Source of the DNA: Agaricus subrufescens
Lineage: Eukaryota; Basidiomycota; Agaricomycetes; Agaricales; Agaricaceae
Assembly: GCA_029945375.1 (NCBI GenBank)
Contig: CM057063.1
Span: forward strand, 62,001 to 126,000
Reading direction: 5' to 3'
Length of the DNA stretch: 64,000 nucleotides
The notes under the pieces are model-generated. The model ran no database searches, was not told where the DNA came from, and was given only the letters and a program-made list of their open reading frames with translations. Shown piece after piece: positions 1-10,741 of this stretch. The position numbers and the translations under genes were made by a program. Position 1 is the stretch's first letter. Each line of letters opens with the position of its first letter.

Positions 1-905
1 CGACTTTTGTCTTTGGGCCCCGCGTGAGTCCCCATCGACAAAGTTTTTAAGTTAATATCTGAACTCCTCCCGTTTAGCTACTAAGGGCGCTATCGGAGAA
101 ACGGAACGCTACGAAGTCGCTTGGTGTACTAAATCCGGCAGAGGTACTCGTGTCATTCCAAACGGTACACTCAAAGGCGTCCATTTTGTCAAGACACCCG
201 ATTACGTCCAAATAACCGGTCAAGGTGATTTCACGAAGATCAATATCCCGGCCGGCGACGCTGGAGGTGAACTTGATAACCGCGGTGCTGACGCCAGGGG
301 TAACCCCAGTACGTTAGCTCCTTTCCCATGTTTCATTTGGCCTTTGAAAGTTGAGTTACGGCTTTGATAGTTGGCGGGCTGGTCTATGCTGACGCATTTG
401 GTCAACCGCAACAATTCCACGAATGGACCAATTTCATGTCGGATAAGGAATTTTGCTTCCGTGCTTGTCATGGGCCTAGAGCAATGGAACTTTGCAACCA
501 TGTATTTGATGAAATGGGATGCTACTGGGTACGTCGGATGCTTACCTTCCATAAATGAATTGAAATTTGACATCAATCATTTAGAATATGCCGGCCAACT
601 ACGACCCGGGTTTCGAAAATTGCGAAGGCGTTGATGCGTGAGTTGCTCCCGTCTATCCATGGTATCAATACTCTGCTTAACATGTCCGATCATCTAGTGA
701 ACCAATGGGTGTCTACAATGTCAACGGTCAGCTTAGTACATACACCCAAGGTCACAAACCCACACCCCCACCCCACCCTGCTCCCTCATCTTCAAACTGT
801 CAAGCCTTACCCACTGTTTCATCTTCCCCTGTTCAAGCCCGCCGTTCCCTCGATAAGAAATTTGCTCCCAAGTTCCCCGAGTACACCCCTGCACCAGCTG
901 TCTAA
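1..905 (+). CDS. Macrofage-activating-glycoprotein-like protein, 3' part
   Basis: This is the C-terminal part of a secreted-type glycoprotein that basidiomycete genomes call macrofage activating glycoprotein; its biochemical role is unknown. Coding exons are <1-23, 78-308, 371-528, 585-637 and 698-905, with GT-AG introns of 54-62 nt that all keep frame. Family features seen are FCLWAPPT, a TERYEVAWCTKSGRGTR stretch, the HEWTNFMS / FCFRAC block, MGCYWNMP and the EPMGVY motif, followed by a Pro/Ser/Thr-rich tail. The many Cys and the low-complexity tail fit an extracellular protein. The 5' end, signal peptide and start lie outside the window. It is convergent with the phosphatase at 1460-2188. 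Family assignment rests on remembered motifs and is fairly secure; function is not. Confidence 0.82.
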
Positions 906-1459
906 CTTCCTTCATAACATAGTGGACTAATGATTTATTGGTTGATTGGTTGATTGCTTTCTGGGTTTTGTATTCGGTTTCTATGGTTAATAGAGTGATC
1001 TTGTCATAACGCCTCTTCTACAATACCTATTATTGGTGACCACCAACACGATCAGTGTGGACCGGTGGCTTGTTTCGCAGCGTTCCAGAATTTGTTCTAG
1101 ATAATATATTTTGCTACAGGATAATAAGTACAAGTGAAATCGAAAACAGAACACTTAGCAAGAAAAGATGCTCGAGTATAGCTACAAGATGTCCATGCAA
1201 AGGTGATAAATGAGAAAGGAGATGCAATGATAAACTGAGAGAAAAAGTGGCGGCCATGGAGAAGAGAAAAAGAACTTGGTAAATGAAGTAATGAGGAACA
1301 AATACCCAGAATCGAGCAAGGCTTGGTTTGAGAGATGCGGGAAACAGATGAAGGGTAGAGGCTGGAAGAAGAATAGGAAAGTGCGAGTGAGTAATGAAGA
1401 GACCAGAAATAAAGTGTTCGGGAACCCTTGACGACGGAACACAACAAATGTCAGCGTCG
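906..1459. other. Convergent intergenic region
   Basis: This is the space between two convergent genes and should hold both 3' UTRs. Reading frames here are short, pyrimidine-rich and lack family motifs. I see no gene. Confidence 0.6.
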
Positions 1460-2188
1460 TCAAGCCATGACGGAGATCATGGCATGAAATGATTTAGGGG
1501 CGGCCTTGAAATGCAAAACAAAGTCGCATTGGGGGCCTGTCTCCGGGCTATGAGGGTACCTTGTGCATTTTTCGACAGTCTTCCACTTCTGGCCAATAAG
1601 CGCTAATGCTTCTTCACCATTTTGTGCCCTTCCACTCTCAACTAACCAACATCCGATGACCATCCCTGTTCTTCCAACACCACCCCGACAATGGACAGCG
1701 GTGACTCGACCACGTCTCTCATTGTCTTTGAGTACTTCCATGACCGAATACATATATTCGGTTGACTTGGGTAAACATCGGTCAGGAATGGGGAATCGGT
1801 GAAATTCGATTGTATCTGTGTCGATTCCTAGAATCTTTGCACGAGAAGTGAGGACGTCGCCACAATAGGGTTTCAGTTCACCACACTCCGTGAGGTCAAT
1901 AAAGGTTCGAACACCTGCTTGCAGTAATGCATCAAGCTTGGGTTTGTTTGGATTCGCTGGCGTCCAAGGGTATTCGCAAGCAACGAGCAGTGGAGTAGCC
2001 CAATACGAGTTTGGTATGGGTCGAGGACGAGTTGTAGTCAGAGACCCAGGTACGTAAGACTGCTCCCGCTTCTCGTCATGGTATTCAGGCGGCGCTTTGG
2101 CGTCTGAGTGAGACAAGCGTTGGTGAGCAGTAGATAGAAGGTGAGGACTAGGTGAGGGAAGGCGTAAGATGCTCATGATGAGACCCAT
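1460..2188 (-). CDS. Dual-specificity / tyrosine protein phosphatase
   Basis: A 242-residue intronless protein of the cysteine phosphatase superfamily, expected to dephosphorylate phospho-Tyr/Ser/Thr in the cytosol. The signature HCRGGVGRTG (about residues 166-175) is a complete HCx5R(T/S) P-loop with nucleophilic Cys167 and Arg173. An upstream acidic and aromatic stretch (FHRFPIPDRCLP) is in the place of the general-acid loop, and ATPLLVACEYPW resembles the N-terminal strand of fungal DSP-like proteins. The ATG at 2188 opens the longest frame; a second Met lies four codons in. The first 60 residues are polar and probably disordered. No transmembrane segment is seen. The exact subfamily cannot be fixed without a profile search. 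Confidence 0.9.
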   Translation of the reverse strand: MGLIMSILRLPSPSPHLLSTAHQRLSHSDAKAPPEYHDEKREQSYVPGSLTTTRPRPIPNSYWATPLLVACEYPWTPANPNKPKLDALLQAGVRTFIDLTECGELKPYCGDVLTSRAKILGIDTDTIEFHRFPIPDRCLPKSTEYMYSVMEVLKDNERRGRVTAVHCRGGVGRTGMVIGCWLVESGRAQNGEEALALIGQKWKTVEKCTRYPHSPETGPQCDFVLHFKAAPKSFHAMISVMA

Positions 2189-2432
2189 GATTGTAATATG
2201 TGGAAGTGTAGATTGGATGGGAGTAATACAGACCAGTTCTGCTCGAGTCCCCTAGCTTTATGTACCCTGGAGTTTCCGGATCAACCCAAAAACTTCCAAC
2301 TTATAGCAACTAAAAATAACCAACAACTACGATGTGTGTGGCAGTGCCAACCAGTGCTAAGCGGCATTGTGCTCTTGTGCGCCTGTCTACTAGAAAAAAT
2401 AAATATTCCACACGATACCGGAACGTACAACG

Positions 2433-2715
2433 ATGGAGTTCTGCAGAGGTAAGCAACTCGGCTGCCCACGGGTCAAAGTCCGGTGGGGGTATCGGATTGT
2501 AAACCTCGCCTGGAATGCGTGCACGACCACGTGTGGGCCACTGGGCTTCTACCTCCACGTGTTCCTTCTCAGAGATCGATCCTGGATCGATCATAGATGC
2601 CCTCAAGCTTCTCCTGATGCAAGGAGCTATGTCCGAGTATCCCCATAAGTGGATCCAGAAAGGCCTTGACCGTACTCAAAGTCAAGATGTTCTGGAAGGA
2701 TTCGAGCAGACTTGA
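2433..2715 (+). CDS. Possible small two-exon protein, unknown
   Basis: A 52-codon frame can be assembled from a 16 nt first exon (2433-2448, ATG in a good context, followed by GTAAGC) and a second exon from about 2572 to a TGA at 2715 after a CTTCTCAG acceptor. Phase is kept. The product begins MEFCREIDPGSIIDAL and has a short amphipathic helix but no domain I recognise. The 123 nt intron is longer than others in the window. An antisense frame (2310-2594) overlaps it and is equally unproven. Treat as a weak candidate. Confidence 0.25.
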
Positions 2716-3719
2716 CCCGAGTAGTCGATAGAACCCGGAACCAAGATACTCGATGCCCAATATAAGCTACTGACATTTATTCTAGACCACTTGCCCCGTC
2801 AAGTCGTGGGAATGATCGACTACTCCATTGGGTGGACATTTTAAGGTGCCATGCGGGAAAATGTTCTTTTATGCCGTCTGATGTAAAATTACGATTTTGA
2901 TTCTGCTGAACACACAACTACAAAAAAGAACCCCTGACTATAGGCCCCACGTTGAACGCTAGGCAGAAGGCAGAAGCCCACGATTAATTGAATTCTCCAT
3001 TAGCGTGGAAATACAATTCAAATTATCGAGCCGATACTGTACAATCAGTGTGATATAGTAATGACTTCGTTATCGACGGGTTTGAATCCGAGTACCCCAG
3101 GGGCTACCCCAGAATGAAGTACATTTAGACTTGACCCCATATAGCAGACACTTTATCTAGTCTGATAGTGATATATATGATTCGCTTATTGTTCAATGGC
3201 ACCAAATCTACTCCCTCACACGCCTGAAATACTGCCCCGGTTTTAGAATCGAATATCTATCTGTTAAATGCTGCTCTGAAACAAACCTTCTGCGATCCAA
3301 ATAAGGTTGTTGGATCGTGGACATATCTTCATGAAACAAACGCAGTGGTGTAAGACTTATCCGTAACTCTTTATAGATACGGCTATCAGTATCGGAAAAG
3401 GAACGGGTGTCTCGGGCGATAGCGGAAAAAGTTAGCACACTGACAGGCACAGGAGAAAAAGGCGGTGCGAAGGGGACGAAGATAGAATGTGTGTCTATTC
3501 ATGCTTCCAAAGCCTTAAATTAGAATACTTGAATCGGTGGTGCACGAAGATTCGTTTTTAGATCCAGATCTTCACCCAGGCACGATAGAACGAGATCACT
3601 GACTCTTGGTCATTAGTCATAAACGTACATTACGCAAAATTTTCGAAGGCAGTCAATAGTCCAGAGTTGTACATGAATTCTGTCTCCTTCAATCGGTGGT
3701 AATCAGTTATGAGTCATCA
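2716..3719. other. Intergenic, no gene seen
   Basis: About 1 kb with only short open frames (an 80-codon minus frame at 3208-3450 has no recognisable motif) and no convincing splice-linked exons. Confidence 0.5.
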
Positions 3720-4660
3720 CTTCTTCTAAACCCACAAATTGATGCTACATTCCTTCAGCAGAAGCAACTAGTTTTCCACTGCAGTAACAAAATGTCCAGA
3801 CCGTGCAGCCTCATACGATTCGCCATCAAAGCACCGATCCAACCTTGTTTGCCTCAGATTAGGAATTAAACCTGCCCAAGCTATCTGCCTATTTTGATGA
3901 CGCGCTTCGAACTCGGTATATACATCTCTTAGATATATTTAAATCCTTCCTAAGACTTTTGAGGGTCGGATAGGATTGGAATGTAGGCCTATGAGGGGGA
4001 ATGAGAGCCAAGAATGAAAGTCTTCGTTTAAGGAGAAATTTATCTCGAGATAGGTTGGACTTTGGCAACCGGAGGATGCGTTGCTCATTCTGGATGCAAC
4101 CTCAACGCTGCTCTATGGTACAAATGCGTTTTTTTCGGCTTCGATGGTAACGTATTCCAGATTCCCGAACGCATTCGGGTGCTCAAGAAGCTATGAAGTA
4201 AGTTTTACATGTGCATGGAGTGTTGTGAGATTGAAGCACGATTGACACTCGAATAGTCCGTCTCTAGGTATGTACGAGTCAGGGGCAGCCCGACTGTTTG
4301 GAGATCTGGGTGTCGAATGAATAAGAGTAAGGGGTCGAATTGCTGCGGTGATATAGAGACAAAATTCTCGAGCATAGGTAGGTAACGAGATTGTTGAGAA
4401 AATTTTTTCAGACAGGTTTCGGTCGGTGAATTCGGATTTCCGTAGCATAGAAGTTGAGAGATCGTTTAACTTGGGCAAGACAAAGAAATGTAGCATACTC
4501 ACACAAGTCCAGATCTTTGTCGATTAAATCAACCGGGAGGTCTGATGGTGGGATGAGATCGAGTGAACCGCTGAGTAAGGTTGGCTTGTGACATCGAACG
4601 CAAAGAGAATAGCAGACACTCTCTGACAAACCAGTCACCGCGTAACACCTGGAGGTTCTA
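3720..4660 (-). pseudogene. Decayed F-box paralogue with internal deletion
   Basis: This stretch is a degenerate copy of the F-box gene at 5780-7563. The F-box part is recognisable in one frame (LPVDLIDK ... FLCLAQVKRSLNFYATE, about 4495-4560) and matches LPIELIDK ... FLRLAQVNRLLNLCATE of the intact gene. Directly after ATE the sequence jumps to the part equal to VLRKLKIHD of the paralogue, so some 190-200 codons between F-box and LRR-like half are missing. Downstream, DNA similarity continues in shifted frames: GGGTGTCGAATGA near 4310 pairs with GGATGTCGAATGA near 6413, and the 3' part near 3800-3890 pairs with 5880-5965. Frames are broken several times. It lies about 1.1 kb downstream of the intact copy in the same orientation, so a tandem duplication followed by decay is the simplest history. 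Confidence 0.8.
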
Positions 4661-5779
4661 TGAGAGCGGATGACCTGCGCCGGTGCCTGGATGTTGTGGA
4701 ATGATGCATGACGTTGGTCGAGTTACAATTTCACTGAATAACACGATACGGCATAGGTCAGTCGTGGGAGCGAGGCTGATTGATCATCCCTGAATCCATC
4801 AAGTTTGCTTATGCATGAGCTGATTGTCTATCGATGTCTGGGTGTCACTTTCACAAAATTCTTTGACCTTCTTGTACCGGGTGTCGACATCTGAGTTCCG
4901 TTATTTGAGGGTGTATATTTCTGCCTAAAAACGTCAGGCTTCGGCCGCTGAGCATGCACTCGAATTGACAGGAGAAATGCCGTCATCGAGCGTTACAGAA
5001 GGTTGATCTTCTCACCCCGCCCTCCTTCGCATTCGACAGTTTGGTAGAACGGATTTACATCCGCATGAGTGTACAACCACGAAATCATTCATAAGCAATG
5101 TTCTTTAGTTCTATACGAGGGTGACGGCAATCTCTCGACTGAGATTATCACCTCAATAGTACAAGGATATTCGAGAAACCTCTCTGCAGCTGTTTCCTCA
5201 GACTATTTTTTTGATCCGGATATACCCCTGAGTAGTGAATGAGAAAAAAGCACATGGTAGTACAGAGATCATGACTAAAAATAATCAGCCCCAGGTGCCG
5301 ATGCGAAGCACAGCTGAAGCTCGCTTATTGCACGTGCGCTTAGTCGGAACTTATAAAAGCACACTCAGTAAGCATATTATTTTTTGACATGATGATCATG
5401 GCAATTTTAGAAAGCGGCGGGCGAGCTGTGTAGGAGAATATTTGACACCAAGCATGATATTTTTACCTTTCCTGTAAGCTTTCAGAAGCAAACTTGACAG
5501 TGATTATAGTGCCCGTCATTGAAAATTTCCAAGAAGATAGGCTTACAAAATGGTCATCCACTATATACTGTCTCCTCTAGGTGTAGAACCACACTTACAT
5601 AGCAACAATGTACATTGACACTTTAGAGAAAAATTTTGTGCGCGTACACACAAGGACACTATCATAATCAGAGGAAAAGGTTAAAAGGTTATGTAATATT
5701 CTTTATATAGTTCGACGGTCAATGATCGGAGTTGAATTGATGCCGTCATCTGTCAGCTGTCAGCGAATACCTATGAGGT
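4661..5779. other. Intergenic, no gene seen
   Basis: About 1.1 kb between the F-box pseudogene and the intact F-box gene. No frame longer than background and no family motif was found. Confidence 0.5.
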
Positions 5780-7563
5780 CTACAGCTCAACCTCAAACCA
5801 TCTTTGGGCCCGTTTTCTGATGCTATACTTCTCCAACCGCGGACATATGCTCTTCAGATTACTAGCGAAGCTCTCTGCCCTTCCCGCCTCATACACTTTA
5901 TCATCAAACCCGTCCAATCTCAACCGTCTCATATTCGGAAACAAACCCGACCAAGTTATCAGATCGGTCAAATGGTAAGGTTGGAGTTCGGCATGTGCGT
6001 CTTTCAGAGAAATTGTCAGTGTTTCAACACCTTTGAGGTGTCGAACATGACTAGCACATGGTTTCGTTATGTGAGATGAAAGCCATGAAAAAAAGTGGTC
6101 GTCAACTGAGAATTTGAATTTGAGATGGGTTAGAACTTTGCGATCGGTAGTTGACTTGTTCATCCTGGAGCTCAATACGACGAGTGCGGCTTCAATGTCA
6201 TCATGCGGTCTAACTGTGTAGCAGTTTGAGGCCTTGATGGAAACACGTTCCAAGTTCGAGAAAGCATCTGGATCTCGAAGGAGCCATGCAAGGGTTTGTG
6301 CATGTACGCGAAGCGTTTTGAGATTTGGCAAAAAACTGTTCTTATCGAAAGTTGAATATCCTTCGTCCGAGCGGTCCCATTTCAGGGGGAGACAGATCGT
6401 CTGTATACCTGGATGTCGAATGAGGAAGAGGAGTAGGAGGTCGAATAGTTCTGGTGACATAGAGAAAGTCATGTAGCCAAAATTCTCGAGCACAGGCAAT
6501 GTGATTACTGAAAAGAATTCAGTAAAGTCTTGACCCCAGTCGTGAATTTTCAGCTTCCGTAATACAGGGGATTGGTTTCGGAGGAGATTGAATGTGTGAG
6601 GGAGAAGGGAGCGAGTCAGCATGAGAGGCGACTCGATCTCCAGCTCTGTGAGCGAGGGAGAGCCGGTCATAAAAGATAGATGGCTTTGCCAAGCCAAAGA
6701 GGGCGATGGAATTCTGGGTCTTGGGAACACTATGTAAGGTGGCCTGCGTAAAGACGAAATTGTTTGTTGAGAGGCATAAGACTTTTTTAGCCATCGTTCA
6801 CAACGCATACGAAATCGTTTACCCCTTGGCATGAGGGGAACAACAATCGGGTCGTTTGGACTGTGCTCAAATCCAGGCAAATAGCCACCAAGATAAAACC
6901 GTTGGCACCCCTTCTCAAGAGCCGCCTCCAAAAGTAAGATCACTTTTGATCTATAGACCAAGGCTTCGCTCACATCCTCGTACGGTGCTGAGTAGAACGA
7001 AAGTGACATATTGTTGATGGATTTGACGTGGCCTCGAATGAAACGCGTCATAGCGTCGACCTGATCACACCAACGCTCGGCATAAAAGGTGTAATCAATG
7101 CATTTTAGAGTGTGCATATCAAGTTGGCACATATTGAGGGCCGTAAGGATTTGGTATTGAGTTTCGTACGGGCGATCATGAGGGACGCGAATTTCCCCAA
7201 GATGCCACTGGCTCAGTTCGCGGGATAGAAGAGCCTCTGTGGCACACAAGTTCAAAAGTCGGTTGACTTGAGCAAGGCGAAGGAACGAGGAGTTATCACA
7301 GTATTTGAGGATCTTGTCTATCAATTCAATCGGGAGATTCGATAGTAGGACAAGGTTCTGCGCTGCGGTGCCGCAGTACCATGGGAGCGGGAGTGATTGT
7401 TTATCGGTATCGGGCGCTTTGCTGAGCAAAGGTGATTTGTGATATGAAGAGTCGAATTCGGAAAAATGACTCACGGTGACCAACCACAAAATATGTAACC
7501 GTTAGAAGCACTTTGAGAACGGGAAAGTAGTGGAGGTGTTGGAAATGAGCCGCAACGAAACAT
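5780..7563 (-). CDS. F-box protein with LRR-like C-terminal half
   Basis: Probable substrate-recognition subunit of an SCF ubiquitin ligase. The F-box is at SNLPIELIDKILKYCD ... FLRLAQVNRLLN, near residues 60-95, and binds Skp1 in known members. The remaining 450 or so residues have irregular Leu-rich strand/helix repeats (LRKLKIHDW, LERVSIKA, MRRLRLDGF), which usually form the substrate-binding solenoid. The long frame has no ATG before the F-box, so an upstream exon is needed. A 53 nt GT-AG intron (7422-7474) keeps frame and joins a short exon starting MFRCGSF at 7563, giving 576 residues. The same upstream frame stays open to an ATG at 7881, so the start is uncertain. A broken paralogue lies at 3720-4660. 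Confidence 0.82.
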
Positions 7564-8780
7564 GCTGTTGGTGGAGACCGCGCCAGAGCTGTGATTGGCC
7601 ACCTTATGAGCATCGGTAGTTGTTATGCCGTGGGAGGCTGCACAATTAATCATCCTGTTGGCGACTCGCTGGTATATCAATCTATATAGGGCATGAGATA
7701 CATCAAAGGCCCGGGATTGTTTTGGGGTACGAGCCTGATAAGCGAAAAGACCGTCTAAGCGCTCGGCTGCACGAGCCACACTCCACGAGCCACAGGCTGT
7801 TCCAGCTACTTCTCTTAGTAAGTGGGGGTGTAGAGCCATTCTCGATTTGTATGTCCCAATGCCCTGTGCTACGCCGTTCATGTGAAAGGCTAAGAAAAGC
7901 CTGACCGTACTAGACTATTTTATATGTTCTTGATCTTACCCGATTAGACAACATCTGCCCTCCAAGGGAGTAGAATCAAACAAGATGTGTTGAGAAAGCT
8001 TATATAAGGGTACTATTTTTTGATCGGGCAAACGTAAGAGGATAGGCCGATATTGGTTTGCAAACCTCCCTTGTTGCCCTGTTCGAGGTCACTGTCTCAC
8101 TGCAGCGCCAAACTGCAAGAAATCGAGAGTAGATACACAAGAATAAATCGTGGAACACGACACATGGTTCGCCAATTGACACTCAAATTCACAAGAAGTC
8201 AAACAAGGACATAGCGCGGACAGGGGAGACCCAATGCCGGCACAGTGAGGGCTCGATGCGGATCAATGAGGATCGACGCGGACAAAACGCGGACATGATA
8301 AATTCAATAGCTCTGGTTCACAATTTTCTCCTATTGAACTATGTCGGGTGAAAGAAAAGCGCATCGCATCTGAAGGGCTATTTCAATTGCATCATGGGTG
8401 AGTAGACGCGTGATTTATGCGCTGAGATAGCACCTCGCTGACTGGGCACGGGTAATCATGGTAGGCCCGCGTGTATCTGGTGGCCCTGAACAATTACAGC
8501 TCAAGCCTCTTCTTGCCAGCCCATTGCTGTAGGGAAAGGAAACCAGGCGGAAGATCACCATCTCAACGGACGATGCTCTAGCAAATATCCATTAAAAAAA
8601 GGAACATACGGTAGTTAACAATGGCACAGCAATAACTGTAAACTAGAATACTCCAGCCTTACCAAAATAAAGGAAAAAGAAAGCAGAACTCTAGGCAGCG
8701 CAGAGGAACCGGCACCGAAACCAACGCAACGAAAGGAACAGAAGTAATGGAGAAACATTCATACAGCAGCAAAAAAAAAC
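7564..8780. other. Intergenic with short GCGGA-type repeats
   Basis: No gene is supported. Around 8215-8300 there are imperfect direct copies of a GCGGAC/GCGGAT core spaced about 10-25 nt apart. The 5' exon of the F-box gene could extend to 7881. Confidence 0.45.
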
Positions 8781-10681
8781 TCACTCATCATCCTCTCTAG
8801 TATTTGACCTGCTCCCATTCTCAATCATCTCCCTAACCATCAAATCTCCCTCCCTCATCTTCAACAGCCTCTTCAGCCTCTCTCTCAGCTCACTCTTACT
8901 CCCGGTCATCACAATCCCCCTGTTTACCTCCCAATGCGCATTCAAATTCATCCTCAGTTCCGCCAAAGTCAAGTTTTGCAAACCTTCGGAATCGTTAACG
9001 AGCGGAGGAGGAATATCAATGAGATAATTAGGACCTATGTATATTGGTCTATTCCTTTTGAAAAAAGCCGATTACAAGGAGTTGCGTACCTTGGAGTTGT
9101 TGTTCACATTCTTCGGGTGGTTTGATATGAATTATCCGTTTGGCTTCATGTATGGCTTTTGCATATCGGCGAAGACCTTCCATCGTAATCCGTGTCTCAT
9201 AGACATTCAGATACACCAATCTTTCGAAGTTTAACAAAGGAACGATGGAATCGTCATCTATACCCCAATTACGGCATATATCGAGGTGGGTTAACGTGTG
9301 ACGGTGAGAGCTAAGCAGATAAATGCTAGAGAGAAGATACTTAGCGAGGAGGTATAGAAAAAATAAAAACAGCAAACATACGCGGTGTTCGTAATACAAG
9401 TGTCCATCAAATTCAAATATCGGAGACCTGCAAGATGATGGAGATACAACACGTCATCATCGTCCAAGGGAACACATTCAATTTTTAAGTTGGCAAGCCC
9501 CCTGAATGCCCCCGGGGTATGAAGTTCTGAGCGCATATATGCGTCACTATCGATCACAATGCATTCACGAACTTACATACCTGATATAATCTCTTTTACA
9601 CCTCTCGGGTCATATCTATGTACCTCCTCAAGTGAATCGGTTAATGAGAGCTCACGAATTTCAGAGAACCTCCCCATGATTTTCATTAGCGGTGCTCTGA
9701 TTGAACCTAGAATCATCATCAACATCGTTCGCGTATTCGTAAGTCAGGTATTCATGTACCTCCTTCAGCCAGATAGTCGACGATGTCCTGTACATTCCAT
9801 TTTGGATCAATGTATGCGTCATGTTCCCACTCCAGAAGCTCTTCAATGAGTTCCTCTAAATCTGATCTCTCCTTGCCAATCCCAGGACGTGGAGGTGTAG
9901 AAGAACCGACTAGACGCAAGACAGGCGAAGAAGGGTGATAAGTCCCCAACACAGGCGGTAGAGGAGATTTCGCTAGTATCGCATCCTGAGATCGAGTTGA
10001 AGAAGGTACATCGTAATTCAATATTTTCCTCTTAAGCCTAACTTTGAATGATCGCTCGAGAGTACCCAGCATAGATCTAGCGCGTTTAGAAGGTCCCCGA
10101 ATATCGCTTTTCTTCGAGTCAGAATTGGAGCCACTCGAGTCGCCAGAGCGGTTAGAGACAGAAGAACTTTTCCTTTTGCGGGGAGGACGTGCGAAGAGGT
10201 GTGAGTCGCGAAGGCCAGTAAACCGTTTGAGATGATTCAGGTCGAAACTAATGTTGTCCGTTGTAGCAGTCGCATCCAAGATCGTCGTAGAAGTACCAGG
10301 AGGGGCAGGGCCAGTCATAGTCATAGGATCATTAGATAGGGCCCGAGGGTCACTAAGAGCCGAATGGAACTCGTCATTCCCACTGTTGTCCGAGGAAGTC
10401 AAAGAGATTGACGTTGCACTAGAGCCAGAGAACGACGACAAAGAGGAGGAGGGTGACTCTGAATCAGAGTCTAATACGCCTTTATCCCCCGACGCGAGTC
10501 CCGGACTATTAACACTTTGAGCCAGGGCCTTGGTGAAATGATTGACGACGCTAAGAGGAGCAAATCCGCCGGCCGGGAGGAGTGACTGGTGGAGGGTGTG
10601 GATGTATGCGCGAGCAGGGAGCGAAGGGCAGTAGCATGGATTCTGCAGGTCGACGAGCGGCTGCTGGGGATACGGTGCCAT
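8781..10681 (-). CDS. LRR protein with Ser-rich N-terminus and SAP-like C-terminus
   Basis: A five-exon gene (9760-10681, 9581-9706, 9382-9526, 9090-9310, 8781-9034), 555 residues; all four introns are GT-AG and phase-consistent. The first 300 residues are Ser/Pro-rich with basic clusters (RPPRKRKSSS, GPSKRARS) that look like nuclear localisation signals. Next come three to four leucine-rich repeats (IRELSLTD, LRYLNLMDTCIT, LTHLDICRNWGIDDDS, LVYLNVYETRIT). The last exon carries LTLAELRMNLNAHWEVNRG ... GSKSELRERLKRLL, similar in layout to a SAP helix-extended-helix DNA-binding motif. This suggests a nuclear scaffold or adaptor, but function is inferred. The ATG at 10681 lies only 60 bp downstream of the stop of the MINDY gene on the same strand, so its promoter must overlap that gene's 3' end. 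Confidence 0.82.
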
Positions 10682-10741
10682 GGTGGTAGGAGGGGACAAG
10701 GTCGAGAGTCACATGATCATCATCTATAGATCTACAGTAGA

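Noticed and set aside
2310..2594. Minus-strand frame of 94 codons with a Pro-rich segment
   Set aside because: Antisense to the candidate at 2433-2715, overlaps a promoter region, and no motif or splice support was found.
3060..3110. Possible tRNA B box (GGTTTGAATCC-like)
   Set aside because: No matching A box or cloverleaf arms could be drawn around it.
10044..10520. Plus-strand frames opposite the LRR gene
   Set aside because: They are shadows of the Ser-rich coding strand.
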